From Thalassococcus profundi (lineage in GTDB: Bacteria > Pseudomonadota > Alphaproteobacteria > Rhodobacterales > Rhodobacteraceae): a stretch of 64,000 nt of DNA. Position numbers and translations under genes: made by a program. The notes under the pieces are model-generated. The model was not told where the DNA came from. It searched no databases and saw only the letters and a program-made list of their open reading frames with translations. The stretch spans positions 62,001 through 126,000 of the forward strand of contig NZ_QPMK01000002.1 of NCBI RefSeq assembly GCF_003344785.1, read 5' to 3'. This document shows positions 24,706-33,952 of this stretch, one piece after another. Each line of letters begins with the position of its first letter. Positions within the stretch are counted from its first letter, which is position 1.

Positions 24706-27603
24706 ATGCCCCAGCTTTCCGACATCCTGAAATCCCGCGTCGAAGGCGACCTTCTGTTCGACCGGTTCTCGCGGGGGCGGTATGCGACCGACGCATCGCT
24801 CTACCAGATGATGCCGCTGGGCGTGCTGTCGCCGAAATCTACCGACGACATCGCCGCCGCCATCGACATCGCCCGCGAACAGCGCGTGTCGCTGCTGCCG
24901 CGCGGCGGCGGCACCTCGCAATGCGGGCAGACCGTGAACGAGGCGCTGGTGCTGGACAACACGCAGTACTTCAACGACATCCTCGAACTCGACGTCGAGA
25001 ACATGCGCTGCGTGGTGCGCCCCGGCATCGTGCTGGACGAGCTGAACCGGCAACTCAAACCGCACGGTCTGTGGTTCCCCGTCGACGTCTCGACCGCGTC
25101 GCGGGCCACCATCGGCGGCATGGCCGGCAACAACTCCTGCGGCGGCAAGTCGCTGCGCTACGGGATGATGCGCGACAACGTGCTGTCCATCGACGCCTTC
25201 CTCGCCGACGGCAGCCACCATCACTTCGGCCCCGCCGGGTCCGATGCGACGCCGGGGTATTCCGACCTGCTGGACGACATGCTGCGCCTCGGCACCCGCG
25301 AGGCCGACGAGATCGACGCGCGCTTCCCGAAGGTCATGCGCCGGGTCGGCGGCTACAACATCGACGCGCTCACCCCGCGCCAGTCGCCGGTGAACCTCGC
25401 GCAGCTTCTGGTCGGCTCCGAGGGCACGCTGGCCTATTCCACCGCCATCGAGCTCAGGCTCTGGCCGATCCTGTCGCAGAAGGTGCTGGGCGTCTGCCAC
25501 TTCCCCACCTTCCACCAGGCGATGCAGGCGGCGCAGCATCTGGTGACGCTGAAGCCGCAGGGTGTGGAGCTGGTCGATTCGACCATGATCGCCCTCGCCC
25601 GCGACATCCCGATGTTCCGCAAGACCATCGAAGAGGTGGTGACCGGCAACCCCGAGGCACTGCTGCTGGTCGAATTCGCGGAGGAAGACACGTCCCGGCA
25701 CCCCGAAAGGCTCAAGGCGCTCGAAGAGATGATGGGCGACCTGGGCTATTCCTGGACCGGCACCGGCAAGGCCTGGGGCGGCGTGACCAAGGTCACGGAT
25801 GCCGCGATGCAGGGCCGCATTGCCGATCTGCGCAGTTCCGGCCTCAACATCATGATGTCGATGAAGGACGACGGCAAACCGGTGTCCTTTGTCGAGGATT
25901 GCGCCGTCGAATTGCCGGATCTCGCCGACTACACCGCCGGCCTGACCGAGATCTTCGAAAAACACGGCACCACTGGGACTTGGTACGCCCACGCTTCGGT
26001 CGGCTGCCTGCATGTGCGGCCGGTGCTGAACCTCAAGCTCGACAAGGACGTCAAGGCGATGCGCGCCATCGCCGAGGAATGTTTCGACCTTGTCGGCCGC
26101 TACAAGGGGTCGCATTCGGGCGAACACGGCGATGGCATCGTCCGCTCGGAATTCCACGAGAAGATGTTCGGCGCCCGCATGGTCGCCAACTTCGCCGAGG
26201 TGAAGAAACGCTTCGACCCGGACGGGCTGTTCAACCCCGGAAAGATCGTCGATGCGCCAAGGATGGACGACCGGCGGCTCTTTCGCTACGGCCCGGACTA
26301 CAAGGCACCGGAGTTCCGGACCGAGCTTGACTGGTCCGACTGGACCGGCAGCGGCGGCGGATTTCAGGGCGCCGTCGAGATGTGCAACAACAACGGCGCC
26401 TGCCGCAAGCTGAAGGGCGGGGTCATGTGCCCGTCCTTCCGTGCGACCCGCAAGGAAAAGGACCTGACCCGCGGCCGCGCCAATTCCCTGCGGCTGGCAA
26501 TCACCGGGCAGCTTGGTCCCGATGCTCTGACTTCGGATGCGATGGCCGACACCATGAAGCTTTGCGTGTCCTGCAAGGGCTGCAAGCGCGAATGCCCCAC
26601 CGGCGTCGACATGGCCCGGATGAAGATCGAGGTTCAGGCGGCCCGGGTCCGCAAGCACGGGCTGAGCCTGCACGACCGGCTGGTCGGCTACCTGCCCCGC
26701 TACGCCCCGCTGGCGTCAAAGCTGTCGTTCCTCGCCAACCTGCGCAATTCCGTGCCGGGACTTGCGAAACTGACCGAGCGCCTGACCGGCTTTACCGCCA
26801 CCCGCGACCTGCCGCACTGGAGCGCGCGGCCCTTTCGCGACGACGAGGTGCGCAAGACCGAAGCGCCGGGCGCGGTGCTGTTCGCCGATTGCTTCAACCG
26901 GTATTTCGAACCCGAGAACCTGCGCGCCACGGTCAAGGTCATGGAGGCCGCCAAGGTGCCGCTGCACGTCGCCGCGGCTCCGAAGGGCGAACGCCCGCTC
27001 TGCTGCGGGCGCACCTTCCTGTCCGCGGGCCTTGTCGACGAGGCACGGACCGAGGCGAAGCGGCTGATGGATGCGCTGGTGCCCTACGCCGAACAGGGCC
27101 TGCCCATTGTCGGACTGGAGCCCAGTTGCCTTCTGACCCTGCGCGACGAGATCCCGGCCCTGCTGCCCGGCGCTGAAAGCGCGCTGCTGGCACGGCAGGC
27201 GCGGATGCTCGAAGAATACATCGCCGATCAGGATGGCGATCCCGATTTCGACCTGCCGCTGAGTTCTCCGGCGCCGAAGGTGCTGCTGCACGGGCATTGC
27301 CACCAGAAGGCCATGGGCGTGATGTCCAGCTTGGAAAAAACGCTGGCACGCCTGCCCGATACCGAGGTCGAGGTGGTCGAAACCAGCTGTTGCGGCATGG
27401 CGGGGGCCTTCGGCTATGGTAGCGACACGCACGAGGTGTCGCGCAAGATGGCCGAGGCCGACCTCGCGCCGGCGGTCCGCGCCGCCGATAAGACAACGCT
27501 GGTCGTGGCCGACGGCACATCCTGCCGGCACCAGGTGGCGGACACGACCGGGCGCAAGCCGATCCATGTGGCACGGCTGTTGGAAATGGCGTTGAAACGG
27601 TGA
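24706..27603 (+). CDS. FAD-binding and 4Fe-4S 2-hydroxyacid oxidoreductase (YdiJ/Dld-type fusion)
   Basis: 965 residues in three parts. (a) FAD_binding_4/FAD-oxidase C domains, about 20-530, with LLPRGGGTSQCGQTV, GNNSCGGKSLRYG and GEHGDGIVRSEFH. (b) Ferredoxin-like region, about 555-640, with CNNNGACRKLKGGVMCPS and CVSCKGCKRECP as cluster ligands. (c) C-terminal CCG domain with CCGRTFL, HGHCHQKAMG and CCGMAGAFGY. Relatives oxidise D-2-hydroxyacids (D-lactate, D-2-hydroxyglutarate, glycolate-like acids) and pass electrons to the respiratory chain. The ATG at 24706 starts the normal N-terminus; an ATG at 24643 would lie in the operator. Divergent from the aminotransferase, 13 nt before gntR3. 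Confidence 0.88.
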   Translation: MPQLSDILKSRVEGDLLFDRFSRGRYATDASLYQMMPLGVLSPKSTDDIAAAIDIAREQRVSLLPRGGGTSQCGQTVNEALVLDNTQYFNDILELDVENMRCVVRPGIVLDELNRQLKPHGLWFPVDVSTASRATIGGMAGNNSCGGKSLRYGMMRDNVLSIDAFLADGSHHHFGPAGSDATPGYSDLLDDMLRLGTREADEIDARFPKVMRRVGGYNIDALTPRQSPVNLAQLLVGSEGTLAYSTAIELRLWPILSQKVLGVCHFPTFHQAMQAAQHLVTLKPQGVELVDSTMIALARDIPMFRKTIEEVVTGNPEALLLVEFAEEDTSRHPERLKALEEMMGDLGYSWTGTGKAWGGVTKVTDAAMQGRIADLRSSGLNIMMSMKDDGKPVSFVEDCAVELPDLADYTAGLTEIFEKHGTTGTWYAHASVGCLHVRPVLNLKLDKDVKAMRAIAEECFDLVGRYKGSHSGEHGDGIVRSEFHEKMFGARMVANFAEVKKRFDPDGLFNPGKIVDAPRMDDRRLFRYGPDYKAPEFRTELDWSDWTGSGGGFQGAVEMCNNNGACRKLKGGVMCPSFRATRKEKDLTRGRANSLRLAITGQLGPDALTSDAMADTMKLCVSCKGCKRECPTGVDMARMKIEVQAARVRKHGLSLHDRLVGYLPRYAPLASKLSFLANLRNSVPGLAKLTERLTGFTATRDLPHWSARPFRDDEVRKTEAPGAVLFADCFNRYFEPENLRATVKVMEAAKVPLHVAAAPKGERPLCCGRTFLSAGLVDEARTEAKRLMDALVPYAEQGLPIVGLEPSCLLTLRDEIPALLPGAESALLARQARMLEEYIADQDGDPDFDLPLSSPAPKVLLHGHCHQKAMGVMSSLEKTLARLPDTEVEVVETSCCGMAGAFGYGSDTHEVSRKMAEADLAPAVRAADKTTLVVADGTSCRHQVADTTGRKPIHVARLLEMALKR

Positions 27604-27616
27604 GGCGAGGCACAGG

Positions 27617-28309
27617 ATGAAGGACGCAGGATCACAGTTCACGATCACCCGCAAATCGCTGCACCAGGAACTGGTGGACCGGTTGCAGGTGATGATCATC
27701 GGCGGCGAACTGGTGCCCGGTGCCAAGGTGCCGGAAAAGACACTCTGCGCCACCTTCGGCGTGTCGCGCACGCCGCTGCGCGAGGCGCTCAAGGTGCTGG
27801 CCTCGGACGGGCTGGTGCGGCTGGAGCCGAACCGCGGCGCCTGGGTCACGACGGTCACCGTCAGCGAGGTCAACGAGGTCTTTCCGGTGCTCGGCGCGCT
27901 CGAGGCGCTGTCGGGCGAGCTTGCCTGCAAGAGCATCACCGACGCAGAGATCGAGACCGTGCGCCACCTGCATGAAGAGATGCTGCAAAGCTACGAGGAC
28001 CGCGACCTGGACCGCTATTTCGCGATCAACCAGAAGATCCACCGCGCCATCCTCGACGCCGCGCGCAACGAGACGCTGACCACCTCGTGCCACGCGCTGT
28101 CGTTCCGGATGCAACGCGCCCGCTACCTGGCCAACATGACCGAGGGCCGCTGGCGCACGGCGGTGCAGGAACACGAGAAGATCCTGCAGTACCTGGTCGC
28201 GCGGGACGGGCCGAACCTGGCGCGGACGCTGCTCGACCACATGGAGTCAAAGCGGGTTTCCGTGGTCAAATGGCTCGAATCCCGCGACGCGATGCCCGAC
28301 AGCGCCTGA
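27617..28309 (+). CDS. FCD-domain GntR regulator (gntR3)
   Basis: 230 residues. Winged helix about 15-80 (GAKVPEKTLCATFGVSRTPL, LASDGLVRLEPNRGAWV) and FCD domain with INQKIHRAILDAARN, VQEHEKILQYL and LLDHMESKRVS. It lies 13 nt after the flavo-Fe-S oxidase gene and is probably co-transcribed. The palindrome at 24638-24657 in the oxidase/aminotransferase divergent promoter is its likely target. It is not close to the other two FCD regulators in helix-turn-helix sequence. Converges with the response regulator gene at 28321. Confidence 0.85.
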   Translation: MKDAGSQFTITRKSLHQELVDRLQVMIIGGELVPGAKVPEKTLCATFGVSRTPLREALKVLASDGLVRLEPNRGAWVTTVTVSEVNEVFPVLGALEALSGELACKSITDAEIETVRHLHEEMLQSYEDRDLDRYFAINQKIHRAILDAARNETLTTSCHALSFRMQRARYLANMTEGRWRTAVQEHEKILQYLVARDGPNLARTLLDHMESKRVSVVKWLESRDAMPDSA

Positions 28310-28320
28310 CGCGCGCCGTT

Positions 28321-29637
28321 TCAGGTCCTGCGGCCCGCCAGCAGGGACGATTTGGCGATCTTGTCGTTCAGCGTCCGGCGCGGAATGCCCAGAAGGCGCG
28401 CCGCCGCTTCGGTGTTGCCCTGGCACTGGTCCAGCACGCGGGCGATCTCCTGCACCTCGAAGGCGGCGACGAGGTCGCGCAGGGTCTGGTGGGTGTCGAC
28501 CGCCGGGCCGGTGGCGGTGTCCCGCACCGCGCGCCGCGGCGCGGAAAGGCCCAGCACGTGACGATCCGCCAGCAACCGCAGCTCGTGCGCATTTCCGGGC
28601 CAGTGATGCGCCTGCAGCGCCTTGCGATCCTGGAAACTCAACTCGGGCACCGCGCGCCCATGCCGCGCGGCGGCCCGTCGAACGAAATGCTGGAAGATCT
28701 CCGGAACATCCGCCGCGATCTGCCGCAGCGGCGGAAGCGTCACCTCGTATCCCGCAATGCGGTAGTACAGATCCTCGCGGAACGCTCCGGCGCCGATGGC
28801 CTCGCGGAGAGGATTGGATGTCGAGGCGACGACGCGGAAATCGAGCTTGCGCGCACCCTCGGCGCTTTCGACTTCGCGGGTCTGGAGGACCCTCAGCATC
28901 TTCGGTTGAAGCGCCGGAGCCAGCGTGTCGATCTGATCCAGGAACAGCGTACCGCCATCGGCCGAGGCGATAAGCCCCGTGCGCGTTGCGTCCCGACCGT
29001 CGCCGAAAAGCACCTGTTCGGCACCGACGTCCGGCAGGATCGCGCAGTTGACCACCACGAAAGGGCCGTCGCCGCGCGGCCCCTTCCGGTGCAACTGCCG
29101 CGCCGCCAGTTCCTTGCCGGTGCCGGTCTCTCCGGTCAGCACCACGTCGATATCGAGCGGCGCGACTTCGGCCAGCGTGCGACGCAGGGCGGCGATCGGC
29201 CGGCTGTCACCGACGAAATCGTCCTGCTCTTCCAGCCTGGTCTGCAGCCGCGCCACCTCGGCCTTGAGCCGCACGGTCTTGAGCGCGCGCTCGATCACCG
29301 ACATCAGGTGTTCGGCGTCATAGGGTTTTTCCAGGAAATCCTCCGCCCCGCGCTGCATCGCGCGCACCGCATGGGCGACATCCCCGTGACCGGTCAGCAG
29401 CACGACCGGCACGTCGCATCCCGCCTCTGTCAGCTTGTCGAGCAGGCCGATCCCGTCCAGCCCCGGCATCCGCAGGTCGGTGAGCACCAGCGCCGGGGCA
29501 TCGTCGAGCGCCGCGACCAGCGCCGCCTCGCCGCCGGTGAAAGCGACGGTCTCGTGCCCAACGGCGCAAATCAGGTCGCAAAGCCCATCAAGGTGGTCGG
29601 GGTCGTCGTCCACCACGAAAATGCGCGCGCCGCTCAT
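28321..29637 (-). CDS. DctD/NtrC-family response regulator lacking the GAFTGA loop
   Basis: 438 residues: receiver domain (1-120, phospho-Asp in LVLTDLRMPGLDG), AAA+ domain (about 140-365) with Walker A GETGTGKELAARQ and Walker B GGTLFLDQID, and a Fis-type helix-turn-helix at the C-terminus (NTEAAARLLGIPRRTLNDKI). The sigma-54 contact loop GAFTGA is absent: the stretch reads VLFGDGRDATRTGLIASADGG. Some Rhodobacter NtrC proteins lack this loop and work with other sigma factors, so this protein may act on a sigma-70-type promoter or as a repressor. It is translationally coupled (4-nt overlap) to the sensor kinase. Confidence 0.85.
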   Translation of the reverse strand: MSGARIFVVDDDPDHLDGLCDLICAVGHETVAFTGGEAALVAALDDAPALVLTDLRMPGLDGIGLLDKLTEAGCDVPVVLLTGHGDVAHAVRAMQRGAEDFLEKPYDAEHLMSVIERALKTVRLKAEVARLQTRLEEQDDFVGDSRPIAALRRTLAEVAPLDIDVVLTGETGTGKELAARQLHRKGPRGDGPFVVVNCAILPDVGAEQVLFGDGRDATRTGLIASADGGTLFLDQIDTLAPALQPKMLRVLQTREVESAEGARKLDFRVVASTSNPLREAIGAGAFREDLYYRIAGYEVTLPPLRQIAADVPEIFQHFVRRAAARHGRAVPELSFQDRKALQAHHWPGNAHELRLLADRHVLGLSAPRRAVRDTATGPAVDTHQTLRDLVAAFEVQEIARVLDQCQGNTEAAARLLGIPRRTLNDKIAKSSLLAGRRT

Positions 29638-31406
29638 TCGGCGGCCACCCGGTCTTCGGTCAGAAGCTCGAAACTCAGCGTCGCGCGGGTGCCGCCGCCC
29701 GGTGCATCGGCCAGTTGCATCCGGCCGCCGAATTCCTCGACGATGGCGCGCGAGATCGACAGGCCCAAACCCAGGCTCTCACCGGTCTGCTTGGTGCTGA
29801 AGAACGGCTCTGCAACGCGCGCCAGCAGCGACGAGGGAATGCCGAGACCGTTGTCGACCACGGCGATCTCGACCATGCTCCCACTGCGGCTGCGTTCGAC
29901 CGCGATGCGGGCATCGGCGCGGCCCGCCACGGCATCGAGCGCGTTCATCAGGAGGTTCACAAGCACCTGTTCCAGCCGAACCTGCCCCGCCAGGATCACC
30001 GGCGACGGACCGTCCGGGTCAAAGCCGATGGAGACACCCCCATCGGTTGCACGTGGTGCCACCAGTTCCAGAGCGCCGTGGATGGCGGCATCGACCGGCA
30101 CCGGCCTGCGGTCGCCGGATTCCTTGCGCGAAAAGCTTTTCAGATGCCGAATCGTGCGCAGGATGCGGCGGATATGCCCGCGCGCCTTCTCGATGCGCGA
30201 GGTCGCGTAGGCATCCTCGATCTTGCCTGACAGCAGGGCCGCGGCCAGCGTCGCCTCCATCGCCGCGAGCGGCTGGCTGATCTCGTGCACGATGGCCGCG
30301 GACATGCGGCCAAGAGCGGCCATCTTCTCGGAATGCACCAGCGCATCCTGTGCCTCGCGCAGATCGTCCTCTGTCCGGCGGCGTTCCTCGATCTCTCGCG
30401 CGAGCGCCGCGGTGCGTTCGGTCACACGGGTTTCCAGCAGCGCCCCCTGCCGCAGCCGCAGGTCGATGAGCCGCCGCCGCTGCCGGTAGGTCTGCGCCAA
30501 AAGGCCAAGCATCAGCGTCGTGAGCAACGCCACGGCCCCGGTCATCCACGCCGCGCGCAGCGCCGGCGCCGCGGGAGTGCTGCCCAGCAGCGTCCAGTCT
30601 TCGACCGGCAGGCGTTGCTGGCGCAACAGCCGCAGGCTGCTGTCCAGGGCCGCGAGCTGCTGATCCGCCGCTTCCAGCACTGGCGCACGTTCGGTGACCG
30701 GGATCTCGGCAAAGGCCCGCGCCTCGGCGATCGCCGCCTCCCGCGCCGGGTCGAGCGGCGTCAGGGGACGGTAGATCCAGTCCGGCGCACCCGACAGGAT
30801 CACCACGCCATACCGGTCCGCCACCGCCAGCGTCCCGCCCGCGTCACGCCAGGTCTCTTGCAGCGGCCGCAGGTCGACCTTGACCACCATTACCGCTGTG
30901 CGGTCTGCAATCCGGCCCCGCGAGGACAGGAAATATCCCGGCTTTCCGGTCGTCACCCCGACCGCGTAGAAACGCCCGGCACCGACGCGCATCGCATCGC
31001 GGAAATAGGGCCGGAAGGCGTAGTTCTCGCCGACGAAGCTGCCGGCGTCCTGCCAGTTGCTCGACGCCAGCGTCGTGCCGTCGGCATTCAGCAGGAATAA
31101 CTCGTCGGCGCCCGACTGTTCTGCGGCGACGGCCAGCGCCCGGCTGGCGGCCAGCGTTGCCGTTGCATCCTCGGGCGCGCTGATAGCGGCGCGGATGCGC
31201 GGATCTTCGAGCGCCAGCGACGGCAGGTAGCGGAACCGCTCGATCTCCGCTTCGATGGTGCGCGCGGTGAGCACCAGAGACCGGTCCAGCCGCTGTCCGA
31301 GAGAGGCCTTCGCCACATGCCATGCGGCAAACCCGGCCACCCCGGCGGCGAGGATCGCGCAGAGCAGAAGCAAGGGCCAGGCGGTCTTGGGGTGCCGGGG
31401 TGTCAT
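29634..31406 (-). CDS. DctB-type sensor histidine kinase
   Basis: 590 residues. Membrane segment at about 8-30, a periplasmic sensor domain of the dCACHE type (about 35-285; e.g. ASSNWQDAGSFVGENYAFRPYF, shortened here to the NYAFRPYF motif), a second membrane segment (about 290-312), a coiled linker, the H-box VHEISQPLAAMEA and ATP-binding boxes DNGLGIP and GLGLSISRAIVEE. It most resembles rhizobial DctB, which senses C4-dicarboxylates. The ATG at 31406 gives the natural N-terminus; a longer frame only shadows the DUF1850 gene. It lies 5 nt after the DUF1850 gene, so the kinase is in the TAXI-TRAP operon. Confidence 0.87.
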   Translation of the reverse strand: MTPRHPKTAWPLLLLCAILAAGVAGFAAWHVAKASLGQRLDRSLVLTARTIEAEIERFRYLPSLALEDPRIRAAISAPEDATATLAASRALAVAAEQSGADELFLLNADGTTLASSNWQDAGSFVGENYAFRPYFRDAMRVGAGRFYAVGVTTGKPGYFLSSRGRIADRTAVMVVKVDLRPLQETWRDAGGTLAVADRYGVVILSGAPDWIYRPLTPLDPAREAAIAEARAFAEIPVTERAPVLEAADQQLAALDSSLRLLRQQRLPVEDWTLLGSTPAAPALRAAWMTGAVALLTTLMLGLLAQTYRQRRRLIDLRLRQGALLETRVTERTAALAREIEERRRTEDDLREAQDALVHSEKMAALGRMSAAIVHEISQPLAAMEATLAAALLSGKIEDAYATSRIEKARGHIRRILRTIRHLKSFSRKESGDRRPVPVDAAIHGALELVAPRATDGGVSIGFDPDGPSPVILAGQVRLEQVLVNLLMNALDAVAGRADARIAVERSRSGSMVEIAVVDNGLGIPSSLLARVAEPFFSTKQTGESLGLGLSISRAIVEEFGGRMQLADAPGGGTRATLSFELLTEDRVAAE

Positions 31407-31411
31407 GGCGT

Positions 31412-31807
31412 TTACTCTGGCACGGTTGCGGGCCGTGCGGAACGGGTATCGTCGCAGGGCGCGATGCGGATCGGGGCGCCGCGCGTTTCTCCGATCTCGC
31501 GGCAGGTGCCATCGGCGCACAGGCGCCAACCGGCGCCCGTGGCCCCCGAGGCGGCGAGCAAAAGCTCCGGCACCCTCTGCCCGCCGTCCGACACCCACCA
31601 GCCGTCCCTGAGGCGCGCCTCCGGACCTGGCTCCATCCCCGCCCCCGATCCGCGCAACGCACTGCGGTCGAGCCGCAGGGCGCCGCCATCAACCGTCCAA
31701 GTCTCGACCCAGGCGACACGCTCGACCGAATGGGTCCAGTCGAGCGTGAAGCTGGGCTGCGCCAGCGCCAGCACCGCCGCGCCGATGGCAAGGCACGCGG
31801 CGCTCAT
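31412..31807 (-). CDS. DUF1850 protein of TAXI-TRAP clusters
   Basis: 131 residues. A hydrophobic N-terminus (MSAACLAIGAAVLALAQ) is followed by the DUF1850 pattern FTLDWTHSVERVAWVETW near residues 20-37. Genes of this family usually accompany TAXI-type TRAP transporters; their role is not known, possibly an envelope accessory to uptake. Its start overlaps the TRAP permease stop by 4 nt. Confidence 0.8.
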   Translation of the reverse strand: MSAACLAIGAAVLALAQPSFTLDWTHSVERVAWVETWTVDGGALRLDRSALRGSGAGMEPGPEARLRDGWWVSDGGQRVPELLLAASGATGAGWRLCADGTCREIGETRGAPIRIAPCDDTRSARPATVPE

Positions 31808-33879
31808 GCCCGCGCGGCCCGGCGTCCGCCGATCCAGATCGTGCCGAAGGTCAGGGCCGCCAGGGCAAAGCCGATCTCGTCGGTGAGCGGCAGCGCCGCG
31901 ATGAGCGTGAAGGCCGCGATCATCGCCAGCGCCCGCACCGGCCAGCCCAGCCGGTGCCCCAGCCAGCCGATCACCGCGACGCCCCAGAGCGCGATCGACA
32001 GAACCGTCTTCGCGATCACGTAGACGACCGCCGGCCAGAACCCGATGGCCTCGGCCAGCGGTCCGCCCGGCTGCAGCATCAGCACCGGCGTGTAGACCGC
32101 CATGAACGGAATGACGAAGCCCGCCGCCGCGACCTTGATCGCCTCCATCGAGATGCGCAGCCCGTTGGCCTTGGCGATGGGCGCCGCGGCAAAGCAGGCG
32201 AGCGCCACCGGCGGCGTCAGGTCCGCGAGGATGCCGAAGTAGAAGACGAACATGTGGCTGACGATCAGCGGCACCCCGAGGTCCAGAAGCGCCGGGCCGG
32301 CGATGGACGAGGTGATGATGTAATTGGGGATCGTGGGGATACCCATACCGAGGAAGATGCAGGTGACCATGGTCAGCACGAGCGACAGGAAAAGGCTTTC
32401 CTGCCCGATCGACACGATGAACTGGCCGAATGTGTTGGCCGCACCGGTCAGCGTCATGGTCCCGATGATGACCCCCACCAGCGCGCAGGCCACGCCGACG
32501 GGAAGCGCCGTGCGCGCGCCTTCGGCGAGGCTGTCGCGAATGAGGCCCAGCGTCTCGCGCCCGCCTTTCGACACGGCGCACCAGAGGACCAGCACCGCGA
32601 TGGCGGCAAAGAGCACGTTGGTCCCGAATTGCAGGAAGGCCGCCGTCACAAGTCCCAGCCCGATCCAGAACAGCACCCGCAGCGTCGTGGACGGCAGGCC
32701 CAGCACCACAGACCCGCCGAGGATCAGCAGCACCGTGAGCGCAAGGCCGACCGTGCCCGCGAAAAGCGGCGTGTAGCCGCCGAAGAGCAGGTAGATCAGA
32801 ACGCCCAGCGGCACCAGCAGCATCCAGCCGTCCTTGACCGCCTTGAGAGGTGAAGGCAGATCCTCGCGCGGCAGGCCGCGCAGCGCGTGCTTCCCGGCTT
32901 CGAGGTGGACGATCCAGAAGGCCGAGGCGAAATACAGAACGGCCGGGACCAGCGCCGCCTTCACGACCTCGACATACGGCACGTCCAGCGTCTCGGCCAT
33001 GATGAAGGCGACGGCGCCCATCACCGGCGGCATGATCTGCCCGCCCATGGAGGCCGTCGATTCGACGCCGCCCGCGAATTCTGCGCGGTAGCCGAAGCGC
33101 TTCATCAACGGGATGGTGAACTGTCCGGTGGTGACGACGTTGGCAACGCCCGAGCCCGAGATCGTGCCCATCAGCCCCGACGATACCACCGACACCTTCG
33201 CGGCTCCGCCCTGGCGGTGGCCGAAGAGGCCCATCGAGACATCGGTGAAGAGCGTGATCATCCCCGCGCGTTCGAGGAAAGATCCGAACAGGATGAAGAG
33301 GAAGATATAGGTCGAGGAGACGTAGATCGGGATGCCGTAGATGCCTTCGGTGCCAAAGGCCATGTGGTCGATCACCTGCTCGAAGGCGTAGCCGCGGTGA
33401 TTGAGCGGGAACGGCAGGTATTCCCCGAAGAGGCAATAGGCCAGGAACAGACCCGAGATGATCGGCAGCGCGATGCCCATCATCGCATAGGCGGCGGCAA
33501 AGACCGTCATTAGCGCCGCGACACCGACGATGATATCCAGGTGCGTCGGTCGGCCGGCGCGCAGGATGAGGTCACGGTATTCGATCCACTGGTAGGCGGC
33601 GATCAGCACGCCTAAGGCCGCCAGGGTCCAGGCCAGCCCGCGCAGCACGGGACCGGCGTCACGCGCATAGGCGATGAGCGGAAAAGTCAGCGCGATCAGA
33701 AAGCCCACGTGCACCGCGCGGGTGATCTGGCTGGGCAGGTCGACGAGATGGGCGGCCGTGGCGATCTGGAAGATCGAGAAGATCACCGCGATCCAGAAAA
33801 GCACGCGGCCCACGGCTCCGGCGGGAAAGCTCACGCCATGGGTTTCCGCCGCAACCGGCGGCGCAGCTTGGTCGGTCAT
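31804..33879 (-). CDS. TRAP transporter fused permease (TAXI type, DctQM fusion)
   Basis: 691 residues with about 17-18 membrane segments: the small-subunit part at the N-terminus (about 20-150) and the DctM-like part after it. DctM marks: SGSGVANVVTTGQFTIPLMKR, SMGGQIMPPVMGAVAF, LGMGIPTIPNYIITSSIAGPAL and ILADLTPPVALACFAAA. Such fusions work with TAXI solute receptors. The ATG at 33879 (MTDQAAPP) is preferred over an upstream ATG at 33918, which lies inside the intercistronic hairpin. Confidence 0.9.
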   Translation of the reverse strand: MTDQAAPPVAAETHGVSFPAGAVGRVLFWIAVIFSIFQIATAAHLVDLPSQITRAVHVGFLIALTFPLIAYARDAGPVLRGLAWTLAALGVLIAAYQWIEYRDLILRAGRPTHLDIIVGVAALMTVFAAAYAMMGIALPIISGLFLAYCLFGEYLPFPLNHRGYAFEQVIDHMAFGTEGIYGIPIYVSSTYIFLFILFGSFLERAGMITLFTDVSMGLFGHRQGGAAKVSVVSSGLMGTISGSGVANVVTTGQFTIPLMKRFGYRAEFAGGVESTASMGGQIMPPVMGAVAFIMAETLDVPYVEVVKAALVPAVLYFASAFWIVHLEAGKHALRGLPREDLPSPLKAVKDGWMLLVPLGVLIYLLFGGYTPLFAGTVGLALTVLLILGGSVVLGLPSTTLRVLFWIGLGLVTAAFLQFGTNVLFAAIAVLVLWCAVSKGGRETLGLIRDSLAEGARTALPVGVACALVGVIIGTMTLTGAANTFGQFIVSIGQESLFLSLVLTMVTCIFLGMGIPTIPNYIITSSIAGPALLDLGVPLIVSHMFVFYFGILADLTPPVALACFAAAPIAKANGLRISMEAIKVAAAGFVIPFMAVYTPVLMLQPGGPLAEAIGFWPAVVYVIAKTVLSIALWGVAVIGWLGHRLGWPVRALAMIAAFTLIAALPLTDEIGFALAALTFGTIWIGGRRAARA

Positions 33880-33906
33880 GTCGGTCTCCGGGATTTGGCA
33901 GGGATA

Positions 33907-33938
33907 CGCGCCGCGCATCGGGGGGGATGCGCGGCGCG
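33907..33938 (-). terminator. 13-bp hairpin between TAXI receptor and TRAP permease genes
   Basis: CGCGCCGCGCATC (33907-33919) pairs perfectly with GATGCGCGGCGCG (33926-33938) around a G6 loop. It lies 14 nt after the receptor stop and before the permease ATG. No U-run follows, so it is more likely an mRNA-stabilising or attenuating structure than a full terminator. Confidence 0.55.
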
Positions 33939-33952
33939 GTGTCAGGCCGTGA

